Positions 53,826-63,064 of a stretch of 64,000 nt of DNA are shown here, one piece after another (the first letter of the stretch is position 1; each line of letters starts with the position of its first letter). This stretch comes from Nocardia gamkensis NBRC 108242 (GTDB lineage Bacteria; Actinomycetota; Actinomycetes; Mycobacteriales; Mycobacteriaceae), in NCBI RefSeq assembly GCF_001612985.1, contig NZ_BDBM01000022.1:62001-126000 (forward strand). The letters are read 5' to 3'. Under the pieces are notes generated by a model that saw nothing but the letters and a program-made list of their open reading frames with translations, did not search any database and was not told where the DNA came from. Both the position numbers and the translations under genes were made by a program.

Positions 53826-55394
53826 TTACGCGCCGCCGACGGCCGCGTCGTGCGCGCGATCGTAACGGCGGGAGGTGTAGACCCGTGTGCCCGCGTCGGT
53901 CTCGCGCGCCGTGGTGGTGGACGCGCCGATGATCAGCAGCGTACGCATGTCCACCTCGTCGGGGTCGAGATCACCGAGCGACACCACTCGGACGGATTCG
54001 GTGGGTCCGCCGACGTCGCGCCCCACGACGACGGGCGTGTCCGGCTTGCGATGCTCCAGCAGCAGGTCCCGCATCGCGCCCACCTGCCAGGTGCGTTGCG
54101 AGGACGCCGGGTTGTATACCGCGATCGCCATATCGGCCGCCGCGACGGCGGAAATCCGCTGCGCCACGACCTCCCACGGCTTGAGCCGGTCGGAGAGCGA
54201 GATCATCGCGTAGTCGTGGCCGAGCGGCGCGCCCACCCGGCTGGCCACCGCGTTCGCCGCGGTGAGGCCGGGCAGCACCCGGACCGGCACCCCGCTCCAC
54301 TGCGGATCGCCGGATTCCTCCAGCACCGCCGCCGCCATCGCGAACACCCCGGGATCTCCCGAGGAGACGACCGCGACCCGCGCGCCGCGCTTGGCCAGAT
54401 CCAGGGCCATGGCCGCGCGCTCGGACTCGACCCGGTTGTCGCTGGCATGCCTGCGCTGCCCCGGGCGCTCGGGCACGCGGTTCAAGTAGGTGGTGTAGCC
54501 GATCAGATCGGTGGCGTCCGCCAACGCCGCGCGCACCTCGTCGGTGGTCCACTCCGGCGCGCCGGGACCGAGTCCCACCACCACGACCTCACCGACGCCC
54601 TCGGTCGTCTCCGCGTCGGCGACCCGCTGAGCCGCGGCCGTCTCCGCTTCGAGGCGCGGCAGCGGCGTGGTCGGTTCGGGGCCCGGCACGAGGGCGATGG
54701 CGAAGTAGGGCACCTCCGCGTCGTCGACCGCGCCCGCGTGCAGCACGCGCTGCTGGGTGGTGCTCGCGCGCTCGACGTAGTACGCGCCGGCGAGCCGTCC
54801 GGAATCCGAAAGCGCCCGGCGCACACCGGGATAGGTGCGTCCCAGTTTCATGATCGCGGCCGCGTCGGTCGTGCGCAGCCGCCGGGTGAGTTCGTCGACC
54901 GGCATGGTGCCGGGCAGCACGGTGAGCACCTGCTCGCCCTCGACCAGCGGGGTCCCCAGCGCTGCCGACGCCGCGCTCACGGAGGTGATGCCGGGGATGA
55001 TCTCGGCGTCGAACCGGTCGGCCAACCGCCGGTGCATGTGCATGTACGAGCTGTAGAACAGCGGGTCGCCCGCGGCGAGCAGCGCGACCGACCGGCCTGC
55101 GGCGAGGTGCCCGGCCAGCCGCTCGGCGGCCTGTTCGTAGAACTCGTCGATCGCGCCCTGGTAACCGCCGGGATGATCGGTGGTCTCGGTGGTCACCGGG
55201 TAGACGAGATGCTCCTCCAGTTGGCCGGGGCGCATGTACGGCGCCGCGATGCGGCGGGAGATGCTGCGGCCGTGGCGTGCGCTGTGGAACGCGACGACGT
55301 CGGCCGCGCCGATCACGTTGGCCGCTTTGACGGTCACCAATTCGGGATCGCCCGGTCCGAGCCCGACGCCCCACAGCTTGCCCGGAGTGGTCAT
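53826..55394 (-). CDS. cobIJ: Fused precorrin-2 C20-methyltransferase / precorrin-3B C17-methyltransferase
   Basis: The 522-residue protein from ATG 55394 joins two cobalamin methyltransferases. CobI (~1-240) begins [19 protein letters not shown] and contains [20 protein letters not shown]. CobJ (~262-505) begins [19 protein letters not shown] and has [19 protein letters not shown] and [11 protein letters not shown]. CobI adds the C20 methyl to precorrin-2, and CobJ contracts the ring and methylates C17. The fusion is usual in mycobacteria and nocardiae. Its start overlaps the cobH stop by 4 nt. Confidence 0.96.
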   Translation of the reverse strand: MTTPGKLWGVGLGPGDPELVTVKAANVIGAADVVAFHSARHGRSISRRIAAPYMRPGQLEEHLVYPVTTETTDHPGGYQGAIDEFYEQAAERLAGHLAAGRSVALLAAGDPLFYSSYMHMHRRLADRFDAEIIPGITSVSAASAALGTPLVEGEQVLTVLPGTMPVDELTRRLRTTDAAAIMKLGRTYPGVRRALSDSGRLAGAYYVERASTTQQRVLHAGAVDDAEVPYFAIALVPGPEPTTPLPRLEAETAAAQRVADAETTEGVGEVVVVGLGPGAPEWTTDEVRAALADATDLIGYTTYLNRVPERPGQRRHASDNRVESERAAMALDLAKRGARVAVVSSGDPGVFAMAAAVLEESGDPQWSGVPVRVLPGLTAANAVASRVGAPLGHDYAMISLSDRLKPWEVVAQRISAVAAADMAIAVYNPASSQRTWQVGAMRDLLLEHRKPDTPVVVGRDVGGPTESVRVVSLGDLDPDEVDMRTLLIIGASTTTARETDAGTRVYTSRRYDRAHDAAVGGA

Positions 55395-56026
55395 TCCTGT
55401 TCGCTCGCAATCGCGTTCAGCGCGGACGCGGTGATGGCGCTGCCGCCGCGCCTGCCGCGCACCGTGAGGTATTCGACGCCGCCGAATTCGATCAGCGCGT
55501 CTTTGGATTCGGCCGCACCGATGAATCCGACCGGGATGCCGAGCACCGCGGCGGGTCGGGGCGCTCCCGCGTCGAGCAGGTCGAGCAGATGGAACAGCGC
55601 CGTCGGCGCGTTGCCGATCGCGACGACGGCGCCGTCGAGACGGTCGCGCCACAGGTCGAGCGCGGCGGCGGAGCGGGTTGTGCCCTTGGCCGCGGCCAGC
55701 TCCGGCACGCGCGGATCGGCGAGGGTGCAGACGACCTCGTTGCCCGCGGGCAGTCGTTTCCTGGTCACACCCGAGGCCACCATGGTCGCGTCACAGAGAA
55801 TCGGCGCGCCCGCGCGCAGCGCCGCCCGGGCCGAGGCGACCACACCGGGGGTGTAGGCGATATCCGCGGCGAGATCCACCTGACCGCAGCCGTGGATCAT
55901 CCGCACGACCACCTGTGCCACATCCGGCGGGAAACCGCTGAGATCGGCCTCGGCGCGGATCGTCGCGAACGAGCGACGGTAGATCTCGGCCCCGTCGGTC
56001 AGATAGCTGGCACGTACGTCGGACAT
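55391..56026 (-). CDS. cobH: Precorrin-8X methylmutase
   Basis: CobH moves the methyl group from C11 to C12, forming hydrogenobyrinate. From ATG 56026 (with GGTGG upstream) it has 211 residues; an ATG at 56038 is the alternative. Recognisable parts are [22 protein letters not shown], the catalytic His in [33 protein letters not shown] and [16 protein letters not shown]. It is upstream of cobIJ in the same transcript. Confidence 0.95.
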   Translation of the reverse strand: MSDVRASYLTDGAEIYRRSFATIRAEADLSGFPPDVAQVVVRMIHGCGQVDLAADIAYTPGVVASARAALRAGAPILCDATMVASGVTRKRLPAGNEVVCTLADPRVPELAAAKGTTRSAAALDLWRDRLDGAVVAIGNAPTALFHLLDLLDAGAPRPAAVLGIPVGFIGAAESKDALIEFGGVEYLTVRGRRGGSAITASALNAIASEQE

Positions 56027-56126
56027 GCGGTCCACCATATGGGGGCGGGTCCGGACAGATCGGTCCGGGTCGGGCGCTGTGCATTCCGGGACTGCCACCG
56101 GCTACCGGCGCGCGGGCGCCGCCGGA

Positions 56127-56564
56127 TCAGGTGCGCGGGCGCTCCAGAATCCGGGACATGACGATGGCGCTGCGGGTACGCCCGACCCGAGCGTTCTCCC
56201 GGATCCGTTCCACGGTCACCTCGATCTCGGCCATGTCGGTGGCCATCACGTGCACCAGCGCGTCGGCCTCGCCCGCGATCGTCCAGACACCGACCACCTG
56301 CGGGATCGGTTCCAGACTGCGTTTGAGTTCGGCCGGGGAGATGTTGTCGCGGTAGTACACCTCGACGTACGCCTCGGTCTTCCAGCCCAGCGCCGCGGGA
56401 TTGACGAGCGCGGTGAACCCGGTGATCTGCTTGGCAGCGACCAGCCGGTCGACCCGCCGTTTCACCGCGGGCGCGGACAATCCGACCGCGCCGCCGATCT
56501 CCTGGAACGAAGCGCGGGCGTTCTTCAGCAGTTGCGCGAGAATCCGCCGATCGAGGTCGTCCAC
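56127..56564 (-). CDS. Lrp/AsnC-family transcriptional regulator
   Basis: The GTG start at 56564, after AAGGTG, gives 145 residues; upstream in-frame starts add a poor extension. The N-terminal helix-turn-helix is LDRRILAQLLKNARASFQEIGGAVGLSAPAVKRRVDRL. The RAM ligand-binding domain follows from about 60 (EAYVEVYYRDNISPAELKRSL, AGEADALVHVMATDMAEIE). It is divergent from ddaH, a pairing usual for regulators of arginine/ornithine breakdown, with amino acids as effectors. Confidence 0.9.
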   Translation of the reverse strand: MDDLDRRILAQLLKNARASFQEIGGAVGLSAPAVKRRVDRLVAAKQITGFTALVNPAALGWKTEAYVEVYYRDNISPAELKRSLEPIPQVVGVWTIAGEADALVHVMATDMAEIEVTVERIRENARVGRTRSAIVMSRILERPRT

Positions 56565-56700
56565 ATCACACCTTCTCGCTATGGAAGCAATGATTCGCAC
56601 TTTTCGGGCCGATATGCGCAACGAATCGTCATTTCTGGCGCAATGCTAGGCCCTTTACCGTCGAATCAGCCGAAAACCCACGCTCACACCGGGAGTTCCG

Positions 56701-57546
56701 TTGACCTCTGTAGCCACCCTCCCTGTCGACTCCGCCGCCCGCCGTTCGTCGCCGCGCCGGTTCGTGATGTGCCGTCCCGATCACTTCGAGGTCACCTACG
56801 CCATCAATCCCTGGATGAATCCCGCCGAGCCGGTCGACCGCGCGCTGGCGCTGACGCAGTGGGAGACGTTGCGCGCCACCTACGCCGAACACGGACACAC
56901 CGTCGAGGTGGTGCCCGGCGTCGCGGGCCTGCCCGACATGGTGTTCGCCGCCAACGGCGGTCTGATCGTCGGCGACCGGGCCATGTCGGCCCGCTTCACC
57001 CACCCGGAGCGCGCCGCTGAAGGCCGGGCCTACCACGCCTGGTTCGCCGGATACGGTGTGCCGAATCTGGTGGCCGCCGCGGAATGCAACGAGGGCGAAG
57101 GCGACTTCCTCCTGGTCGGTGACCGCCTGTTGGCCGGAACGGGCTTCCGCAGCTCGCTCGCCGCGCACGAGGAGGTGTCGCGCCACTTCGGGCTGCCCGT
57201 GGTGTCGTTGGAACTGGTCGATCCGCGCTTCTACCACCTGGACACGGTGCTGCTTCCGCTGGACGCCGAAACCATCGCCTACTACCCGCCCGCCTTCAGC
57301 CCGGCGGCGCGCGCGGTGCTCGCCGCGCTCTATCCCGACGCGATCGTGGCCACCGACGCGGACGCCGCGGTGCTCGGGTTGAACGGAGTCTGCGACGGTT
57401 TCCACGTCTTCCTCAGCAGCGCGGCCACCGACCTGAGCGAAGCCCTGCGCGCCCGGGGCTACCATCCGGTGGGGATCGAGATGTCCGAGTTGCTGAAGGC
57501 CGGCGGTTCGGTCAAGTGCTGCACGCTCGAGATCCACGGCAGGTGA
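56701..57546 (+). CDS. ddaH: Dimethylargininase-type amidinohydrolase (DDAH)
   Basis: The 281-residue protein (TTG start) has the pentein fold. It shows RRFVMCRPDHFEVTYAINPWM, the acidic FAANGG turn, EGEGDFLLVGDRLLAGTG, the catalytic His in LDPRFYHLDTVLLPL-type sequence (read VDPRFYHLDTVLLPL) and the nucleophilic Cys273 in GGSVKCCTLEI. DDAH hydrolyses methylated arginines to citrulline and methylamines; actinobacterial relatives next to Lrp and ornithine aminotransferase serve arginine catabolism. The ornithine aminotransferase gene is not here, where cobG follows on the other strand. Confidence 0.83.
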   Translation: MTSVATLPVDSAARRSSPRRFVMCRPDHFEVTYAINPWMNPAEPVDRALALTQWETLRATYAEHGHTVEVVPGVAGLPDMVFAANGGLIVGDRAMSARFTHPERAAEGRAYHAWFAGYGVPNLVAAAECNEGEGDFLLVGDRLLAGTGFRSSLAAHEEVSRHFGLPVVSLELVDPRFYHLDTVLLPLDAETIAYYPPAFSPAARAVLAALYPDAIVATDADAAVLGLNGVCDGFHVFLSSAATDLSEALRARGYHPVGIEMSELLKAGGSVKCCTLEIHGR

Positions 57547-57567
57547 CCGGCCGGGGCCGCCGGAGAG

Positions 57568-58755
57568 TCAATCGACGCGATAACCCTTGTCGGTCGCGAC
57601 GATGTCGGTGACCTCGCCCTGCGGGCGGCCGCAGCGGCGGTCGCACCCCGACCAGTGCTGACGCCCGGCCACGGTGACGTCGGTCGCGGACATCGTCCGC
57701 GGGCCGAGGGCCGGGTCGGCTGCCCCGGGCAGCACCCGTCCGGTGTCGACCGCGTCGGCCGCGTCGGCCCGGACGTCGGTATGCGACTTCGCGCAGCCGG
57801 GCTGTCCGGCGCAGGCGCTGACCAGCAGCCACGGCGAGTCGGCGTCGAAGATCAAACCCATCGGCGCCAGCACGCGCACCACCTGTTCGGCGGCCCACTC
57901 CGCCAGGTCCGTGATCACCAGGCTGCGCCACGGCGTGACGAAGATCGGTCGCTCCACCGCGGCGAGGAACTCGGCGGTGCGGGCGGGCAGCGAGCCGAGG
58001 CGCACGCCCGCGCCGAGCCCGACCGATCCGTTGTCCTGCTCCAGCCATCCGATCGGAACGCGCTGTTCGGTGGAGAATTCGAGTCGTTCGGCGGTCGGGG
58101 ACAAGCCCAGGCGATCGACGACGCGTTCGGCGCCGTGTTCGATCTCGTGCAGCCGCCAGCGGCCCGCGTCGTCGCCGCGCAGGTCCAGGAACGCGTGCGC
58201 GGCGGCGAGCGCGACGTCCACCGCGTCGGCGGCGCGGAGTCGCAGGCCGCTGTCGCCGCCTGCCAGCAGCAGGGCGAACTCGTCGGTCCCGGTCGCGTGT
58301 ACCCCGATGTCGGGGCCGAGCCCACTGACATCTCCGCGTCCGTCGTCGAGGGTGAACAGCACCCGGCCGGGGAGGCCGGCCAGCCGCGGCGACGCGAGCA
58401 GGCCGGTGTCCAGCGCGGGAACCAGGGGGTGCACGTCCGCGAGGCCGCCGATCCGGCCGGACAGCGGCGAGGCGATGATGTTGCGCACCCGTTCGTGCGT
58501 GGGGCTCGGCAGGAGGCCCGCGGCCGCGAGCCGGTAGGTCAGCATCCCGGCGTCACGCACCCGGCGTAATTGGACGTTGCCCCGGGAGGTGAGCTCGATG
58601 TTCCCGTCCGCCAGGTCGAGCGCGGCCTCGGCCAGCGCCTGCACCTGAGCGGGATCAAGGCGACCGCCGGGCACGCGGATTCGTGCCAGCGGCCCGTCGG
58701 CGGCCTCGTGCAGCCGCAGCACGCCCGGGCAGGAGTCAGGAGCACGTCGTGTCAT
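57568..58755 (-). CDS. cobG: Precorrin-3B synthase
   Basis: CobG is the oxygen-dependent enzyme that makes precorrin-3B before ring contraction, marking the aerobic cobalamin pathway. The 395-residue protein is related to sulfite/nitrite reductases. It has an N-terminal ferredoxin-like repeat (IRVPGGRLDPAQVQALAEAALDLADGNIELTSRGNVQLR) and a four-cysteine Fe-S pattern (ACAGQPGCAKS, then GCDRRCGRP). It is convergent with ddaH and separated from cobH by the Lrp/ddaH pair. Confidence 0.93.
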   Translation of the reverse strand: MTRRAPDSCPGVLRLHEAADGPLARIRVPGGRLDPAQVQALAEAALDLADGNIELTSRGNVQLRRVRDAGMLTYRLAAAGLLPSPTHERVRNIIASPLSGRIGGLADVHPLVPALDTGLLASPRLAGLPGRVLFTLDDGRGDVSGLGPDIGVHATGTDEFALLLAGGDSGLRLRAADAVDVALAAAHAFLDLRGDDAGRWRLHEIEHGAERVVDRLGLSPTAERLEFSTEQRVPIGWLEQDNGSVGLGAGVRLGSLPARTAEFLAAVERPIFVTPWRSLVITDLAEWAAEQVVRVLAPMGLIFDADSPWLLVSACAGQPGCAKSHTDVRADAADAVDTGRVLPGAADPALGPRTMSATDVTVAGRQHWSGCDRRCGRPQGEVTDIVATDKGYRVD

Positions 58756-58803
58756 AGCGCATCCAGCCTACGGACGCGCGAGCCCGGCACAGCGAACGGC
58801 CGG

Positions 58804-59850
58804 TCACCCGCCGATCGAACGCACCCAGTCGATGACGGCGGCTCGATACTCCGCGGTGTTGCGCGCGAGATTCACCGAGTGCCCGCTGCCGGGCAAGACA
58901 TACGTGCGCAGTCGTGCCGCCGGGCCGAAGAACGGCGCTTCGGTGGCCCGCAAGGTCTCGGTGTCCGCGCAGACGGCGTAGCCGGGGCCGCAGGAGAGCC
59001 GGTCCAGACTGCCGTTGACGACCAGCACCGGGACGTCGATGAAGTTGGTCATCGGCGGGAGGGTGGAGGTCAAACCGTCGGGATACTCCGTGGGCGAGAA
59101 GACTTCCTTGGTCGCTTCGTCGACGGCGAGTACTTCGGGATCGGCGGTCTCGGGGGCGAAGAAGTCGCCCGCGCGGGTACCGGGCCGAGTGGTCAGGTAG
59201 CCGGGGTCGAAGCCGCGCCCGGCGAAGCGCGGATCCTCGGCGGCTTGGTGGTAGGTCGAGATCACGCCGAGGACTTCGGGCACGTTGAGTGCGTGGGAGA
59301 AGCCGGTGAGCAGGACGCCGTCGACATCCTGGTACGTGGTCGCCTCCAGGACGTCGATGCCCGAGCTGAGCGAATGGCCTCCGGTGATGACCCTGGCGAA
59401 GGGCGGTGCGCCCGCGAGTCCCCGGCGCAGGCCCTGCACGATGTCGTGCAGGGCGCGAGCGGAAACCGTCGCCGTGACCTGTGTGCTCGGTGGCCTGGTG
59501 CTCGCTCCGTTGCCGAGCCGGTCGACCACCAGCGTCGCGATGCCCGCGGCGTTCATCGCGCGCCGGAAGTTGTAGGTCTCCGGCGCGTAGGGGAAATCCC
59601 AGTAGGTGTGGTTGTAGTTGGAGCCCGCGATCAGCACCATGACGGTATCGGTGGCGCCCGCGGCGGGAGTGCACAAGGAACCGGCCATTTCCCCGAGCGG
59701 CACGGGAAGGGTAACCGCTTCGCAGCGGCCCGGCGCGGTGTCGTCTGCGTGGGCGGTACCGGGTGTCAGGCAGAGCAGTATCGCGGCCGCGGACGCGACG
59801 ATCGACCGTAGCGAGGTTCGCACGCGACGCAGGCTATGCCCGAATGTCAT
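58804..59850 (-). CDS. Exported alpha/beta hydrolase
   Basis: From ATG 59850 the 348-residue protein has a signal peptide (RRVRTSLRSIVASAAAILLCLTPGTAHA). The hydrolase core follows: VMVLIAGSNYNHTYWDF as the oxyanion region, VVDRLGNGAS, nucleophile elbow ITGGHSLSSGIDV (Ser in GHSLS), VLVVNGSLDRLSCGP with the acid Asp, and the catalytic His in PGSGHSVNLARN. One pair of cysteines (SCGPGYAVC) likely forms a disulphide. It may be an exported lipase or esterase; the substrate is unknown. Confidence 0.85.
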   Translation of the reverse strand: MTFGHSLRRVRTSLRSIVASAAAILLCLTPGTAHADDTAPGRCEAVTLPVPLGEMAGSLCTPAAGATDTVMVLIAGSNYNHTYWDFPYAPETYNFRRAMNAAGIATLVVDRLGNGASTRPPSTQVTATVSARALHDIVQGLRRGLAGAPPFARVITGGHSLSSGIDVLEATTYQDVDGVLLTGFSHALNVPEVLGVISTYHQAAEDPRFAGRGFDPGYLTTRPGTRAGDFFAPETADPEVLAVDEATKEVFSPTEYPDGLTSTLPPMTNFIDVPVLVVNGSLDRLSCGPGYAVCADTETLRATEAPFFGPAARLRTYVLPGSGHSVNLARNTAEYRAAVIDWVRSIGG

Positions 59851-59938
59851 GGCGCGCAATAGCTGTCGCCGACGAACCCGACTTCACCCGAGGGTGTGAC
59901 AACAGCCGTTGCGGCCATGGGTTTCGGGACTCGGCAGT

Positions 59939-60304
59939 TCAATCGCGCACCGGCGGAACGAGTGCGCCGAAGTCGAATTCGGCGGCTCCCTCGTCGACCG
60001 CTCCGGCGACGACCTCGAACGAGCGGGCGTCGAGGGCGGTGCACCCCAGCGCGGCGAGACTGGCGAACCGGTACTCACTGTCGGCTTCGCGCATCGCGTT
60101 GTCGAGGTCTTCGCGAGTGTCGTAGATCGTGATCGAGAAGACGGTGTTGTCCTGCCGATCGACGAAGAAGAAGATCTGCCGGGCGCCGTGATCGGCCATG
60201 GCATGCGGCACGATCTCGTGTTGCAGGAACGGCACCGTCGTCTCCATCGTCTCCGGGTCGATGGGGCAGGCGGCCTTCATCATGCGGGCGTAGAGCTTCT
60301 TCAT
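59939..60304 (-). CDS. Small uncharacterised protein, possibly dimeric alpha/beta barrel
   Basis: ATG 60304 gives 121 residues. The pattern of strand IFFFVDRQDNTVFSITIYDT followed by helix REDLDNAMREADSEYRFASLAAL resembles ABM/ferredoxin-like dimeric barrels, but I cannot name a family. The N-terminal segment KKLYARMMKAACPIDPETMETTVPFLQHEIVPHAMADHG is unusual. It is divergent from the MetE-like gene, with direct repeats between them. There is no export signal. Confidence 0.55.
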   Translation of the reverse strand: MKKLYARMMKAACPIDPETMETTVPFLQHEIVPHAMADHGARQIFFFVDRQDNTVFSITIYDTREDLDNAMREADSEYRFASLAALGCTALDARSFEVVAGAVDEGAAEFDFGALVPPVRD

Positions 60305-60340
60305 GGCCGAATGCCTTCCGAGCCGGAGCCGGTCATGCCT

Positions 60341-60390
60341 GGTGGCTATCGGCGAATGACGATACCGCACATAATGTTCGGTGGCTATCG
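60341..60390. promoter_or_regulatory. Direct repeats in the divergent promoter region
   Basis: GGTGGCTATCG occurs twice in the same orientation (60341-60351 and 60380-60390), 39 nt apart, in the 181-nt region between the two divergent genes. The region is AT-richer than its surroundings (CGCACATAATGTTCGG). The repeats may be activator sites. Confidence 0.35.
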
Positions 60391-60485
60391 CATAGTTGAT
60401 GCCGCACGCGTGCACTCGGCCGCGCCCGATATCGCGTCGGAGCGCGGATGTCCGGGACGACGCGGTGACCGAGGAGCGCGGGAAC

Positions 60486-61565
60486 ATGGGTGCGACGAGA
60501 CAACGGGCGGGTACGCGAACGGTGCACTTCGTCGGAAGCTTTCCGGCCGAGAGCACGGACGTCGCGATGAAGGCCATGCTGGACAGCGCGGGGGCGCGGC
60601 TGCGTACCCTGCCGACCGGGGAGACGCGGCGCTACGAGTTCTACATCCAGCCGATCATCGAAGACCTGGTCACCCAGGGTGTCCTGGCGGTGAAGAAGCC
60701 GGGGACGTGGCGGTCGAGCCGGGACCGGACGATTCATCGCGTCGCTCGCGGCGCCGAATTGCGCGGGGACATGATGGATCTCGGATATCTCCGGGAGGCG
60801 CAGGAGGCACTGCCGATTCTCCGCGAACTGCGTGGCGTGCGCGAGTTGCCCGGCCTCGCGCTCCAGATCGGCATGCCGACCGACTTCACCCTGACGTTCG
60901 TCGCCATGGGAGCCGCCGGTCTGCGGCGCCATCGCCGAGCCTTCTTCGACGCCACCGTGCGCGAGATCGCGGCTATCCGCGCGCTGGCCGGCGACGACGT
61001 CGTCGTGCAGTTGGAGGCCACCGCGGAACTGGTGCTCACGGCCGGCGCGCAGCCGTCGCACCGGCTGGTCGATCGGGCGCTGGGACTGGGCGAGGGAATC
61101 GCCGCGCTGGCCGCGGCCGCTCCCGAGGGCACCCGTTTCGGGGTGCATCTGTGCCTCGGCAGCCTGCGCAACAAAGCCCGGGGAAAGTTGCGTGATGCCC
61201 GGCCGCTGGTCGATTTGGCCAATTCCGTCGTCCGGCATTGGCCGCAGGGGCGCATCCTGCAATTCGTGCACGGCCCGGTCGCCGCCGGTGACATACCGCC
61301 GTCGGCCGATCCGGAATTCTATGCGCCGCTGGCAGATCTGGCTTTGGCCACGGGCACCGATTTCTATGCCGGGTTGGTGCACGATGTTCCTACCGAGGCA
61401 CAGCAGTTGGAGACGTTGCGGACTCTGGAGAATGCGCTGGGCCGCCCGGTCGACGGAGTCGCCTGCGCGTGCGGTCTTGGCCGTCGCCCCCGCCCGGTGG
61501 CGGACGTACTCATGGCGAGGGCCGAGGTGCTCGCGGCGGCGACCGAGTCCGGGACGCAACGGTAA
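60486..61565 (+). CDS. UROD/MetE-like TIM-barrel protein of unknown function
   Basis: From ATG 60486, after GGAGCGCGGG, the protein has 359 residues. It starts TVHFVGSFPAESTDVAMKAMLDSAGARLRTLPTGETRRYEFYIQP, like the C-terminal barrel of cobalamin-independent methionine synthase (VGSFPxT). It also has a VQLEATAEL segment and a late FYAGLVHDVP. The zinc His/Cys set of MetE is not clearly conserved, though HLCLGS and CACGLGRRPR hold candidate Cys residues. Such short barrel proteins are common in actinobacteria, and their reaction is unknown. Confidence 0.6.
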   Translation: MGATRQRAGTRTVHFVGSFPAESTDVAMKAMLDSAGARLRTLPTGETRRYEFYIQPIIEDLVTQGVLAVKKPGTWRSSRDRTIHRVARGAELRGDMMDLGYLREAQEALPILRELRGVRELPGLALQIGMPTDFTLTFVAMGAAGLRRHRRAFFDATVREIAAIRALAGDDVVVQLEATAELVLTAGAQPSHRLVDRALGLGEGIAALAAAAPEGTRFGVHLCLGSLRNKARGKLRDARPLVDLANSVVRHWPQGRILQFVHGPVAAGDIPPSADPEFYAPLADLALATGTDFYAGLVHDVPTEAQQLETLRTLENALGRPVDGVACACGLGRRPRPVADVLMARAEVLAAATESGTQR

Positions 61566-61686
61566 TTCACTCTCCCGCAGCGCTTTCGACCGGCAAATGT
61601 TCGCTGCGCCGGAACGAACGGCGGCGACGGGAAGGGACATTCGTTACGAACCCGACCGGAGTGATCGAAGAGGTACGGTGTGCGGC

Positions 61687-62487
61687 ATGGAGCGAGCACC
61701 GCGGGGCGTCGATCCGAATCTGCCGAATTCCGCCCGGGTATACGACTATCTGCTGGGCGGCAAAGACAACTACGAGGTCGACCGGGTGGTCGCGCACCGG
61801 ATGCTGTCCATCGCACCGGACACCCGCACGTTGGCCTGGTTCAGTCGAAAGTTCCTGGTGCGGGCGGTCGAGCTGGCCGCCGAGGCGGGGATCCGGCAGT
61901 TCATCGATCTCGGCGCGGGTATTCCGACGTCACCGAACGTGCACGAGGTCGCCCGCAAGGTCGATCCGTCGGCGCGGGTCGCGTACGTCGATTTCGATCC
62001 GGTCGTGTACGCGCACTGCGGCGCCCTGCTCGCCGGGGCCGAGGGGGTCACGGCCATGCTGGGCGACGTGCGCAGGCCGGACGACATTCTCGATCGGCTG
62101 CGCGACGAAGGGGTGATCGACTTCGGTGAACCGGTGGCGATCACGCTCGTCGGGGTCCTGCACTTCGTGATGGACGACGAGGACCCGGCCGGGATCGTCG
62201 CCCGCCTCGGTGCGGCCATGGCGCCGAAAAGCCACATGGCGTTCACCCACGGCTCCGCCGACAGCGATCCGGACTTCATCACGCAGTCGTCGTCGGATAC
62301 CGCCAACTCCTCGGCCCAGGTGGTCTATCGGTCTCCGGCCGTGGTGGAGTCGTTCTTCCAGGGCTTCGAAATGATCGGCCCCGGTGTCGTTCCGCTGCAA
62401 CAGTGGCTCGACGACGATCTTCCGGACACCGGACTGGTGCTGCTGGGCGGGATGGTCCGCAAGACCGGGCACGCACACGCCGACTAA
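61687..62487 (+). CDS. SAM-dependent methyltransferase of the DUF574 (PF04672) family
   Basis: The 266-residue protein shows the family's opening DPNLPNSARVYDYLLGGKDNYEVDR, the SAM loop FIDLGAGIPTSPNVHEVAR and VAYVDFDPVVYAH as the acidic turn. VGVLHFVMDDEDP and the end TGLVLLGGMVRK complete it. These proteins occur in many copies in Streptomyces and Nocardia, and their substrates are not known. It is followed 9 nt later by a SnoaL-like gene in the same direction, so the two may act together. Confidence 0.88.
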   Translation: MERAPRGVDPNLPNSARVYDYLLGGKDNYEVDRVVAHRMLSIAPDTRTLAWFSRKFLVRAVELAAEAGIRQFIDLGAGIPTSPNVHEVARKVDPSARVAYVDFDPVVYAHCGALLAGAEGVTAMLGDVRRPDDILDRLRDEGVIDFGEPVAITLVGVLHFVMDDEDPAGIVARLGAAMAPKSHMAFTHGSADSDPDFITQSSSDTANSSAQVVYRSPAVVESFFQGFEMIGPGVVPLQQWLDDDLPDTGLVLLGGMVRKTGHAHAD

Positions 62488-62496
62488 GGTCGCCGT

Positions 62497-62937
62497 ATGT
62501 CCGAAATCTCCACGGTCGCCGACCGGCTCGCCATCATCGATGTGATCACCAAGATGTTCGTGTACACCGATCAGAAGCGCTGGGAGGACTTGTCGGCCGA
62601 GGTCTTCACGCCGAGCGTGGATTTCGACGGCGGGTTCGGCGGGCCGGTCGGGGAGCGGGCCGCCGCCGACATCATCGCGGATTGGCGCACCGGGCTCACC
62701 GACCTCGACGGGGTGCACCACCAGTCGGGCAACCATCTCATCGATCTGGACGGTGACACGGCGCGCGTGCACGCGGACGCCATCGCGGTGCACGTCAAGA
62801 ACGCCGCGGTCGAGGGCAAGACCCGGACCTTCGTCGGCAGCTACTCCCTCGGCGTCGAACGCACGGCGGACGGGTGGCGGGTCAACCGATTCCACTACCA
62901 CCTCAAGGTGATCGACGGGAACGCCGACCTGGTGTAG
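62497..62937 (+). CDS. SnoaL-like polyketide cyclase/NTF2-fold protein
   Basis: The 146-residue protein has the SnoaL_4 pattern: IIDVITKMFVYTDQKRWEDLSAEVFTPSVDFD, GVHHQSGNHLIDLDGDTARVHADAIAVH and a final WRVNRFHYHLKVIDGN. Asp/His residues in the pocket are typical of bile-acid dehydratase-like members. No polyketide genes are nearby. It is likely cotranscribed with the upstream methyltransferase. Confidence 0.85.
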   Translation: MSEISTVADRLAIIDVITKMFVYTDQKRWEDLSAEVFTPSVDFDGGFGGPVGERAAADIIADWRTGLTDLDGVHHQSGNHLIDLDGDTARVHADAIAVHVKNAAVEGKTRTFVGSYSLGVERTADGWRVNRFHYHLKVIDGNADLV

Positions 62938-63064
62938 GTCAGTCGCGTGCGGGCGGGGACCGTTCGGCGACCCGGATCGGGTTCGCGCAATCGTCTCGCG
63001 TGCCGCTGACACATCGGCGACGGTGTCATGCTGTGCGCTCGTGCTGCGGCGGCATCGCGAGCTG

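Noticed and set aside
50087-58803. Cobalamin riboswitch before the cob genes
   Set aside because: The gaps before cobL, cobK, cobH and cobG are too short, and I could not find a B12-box-like conserved core.
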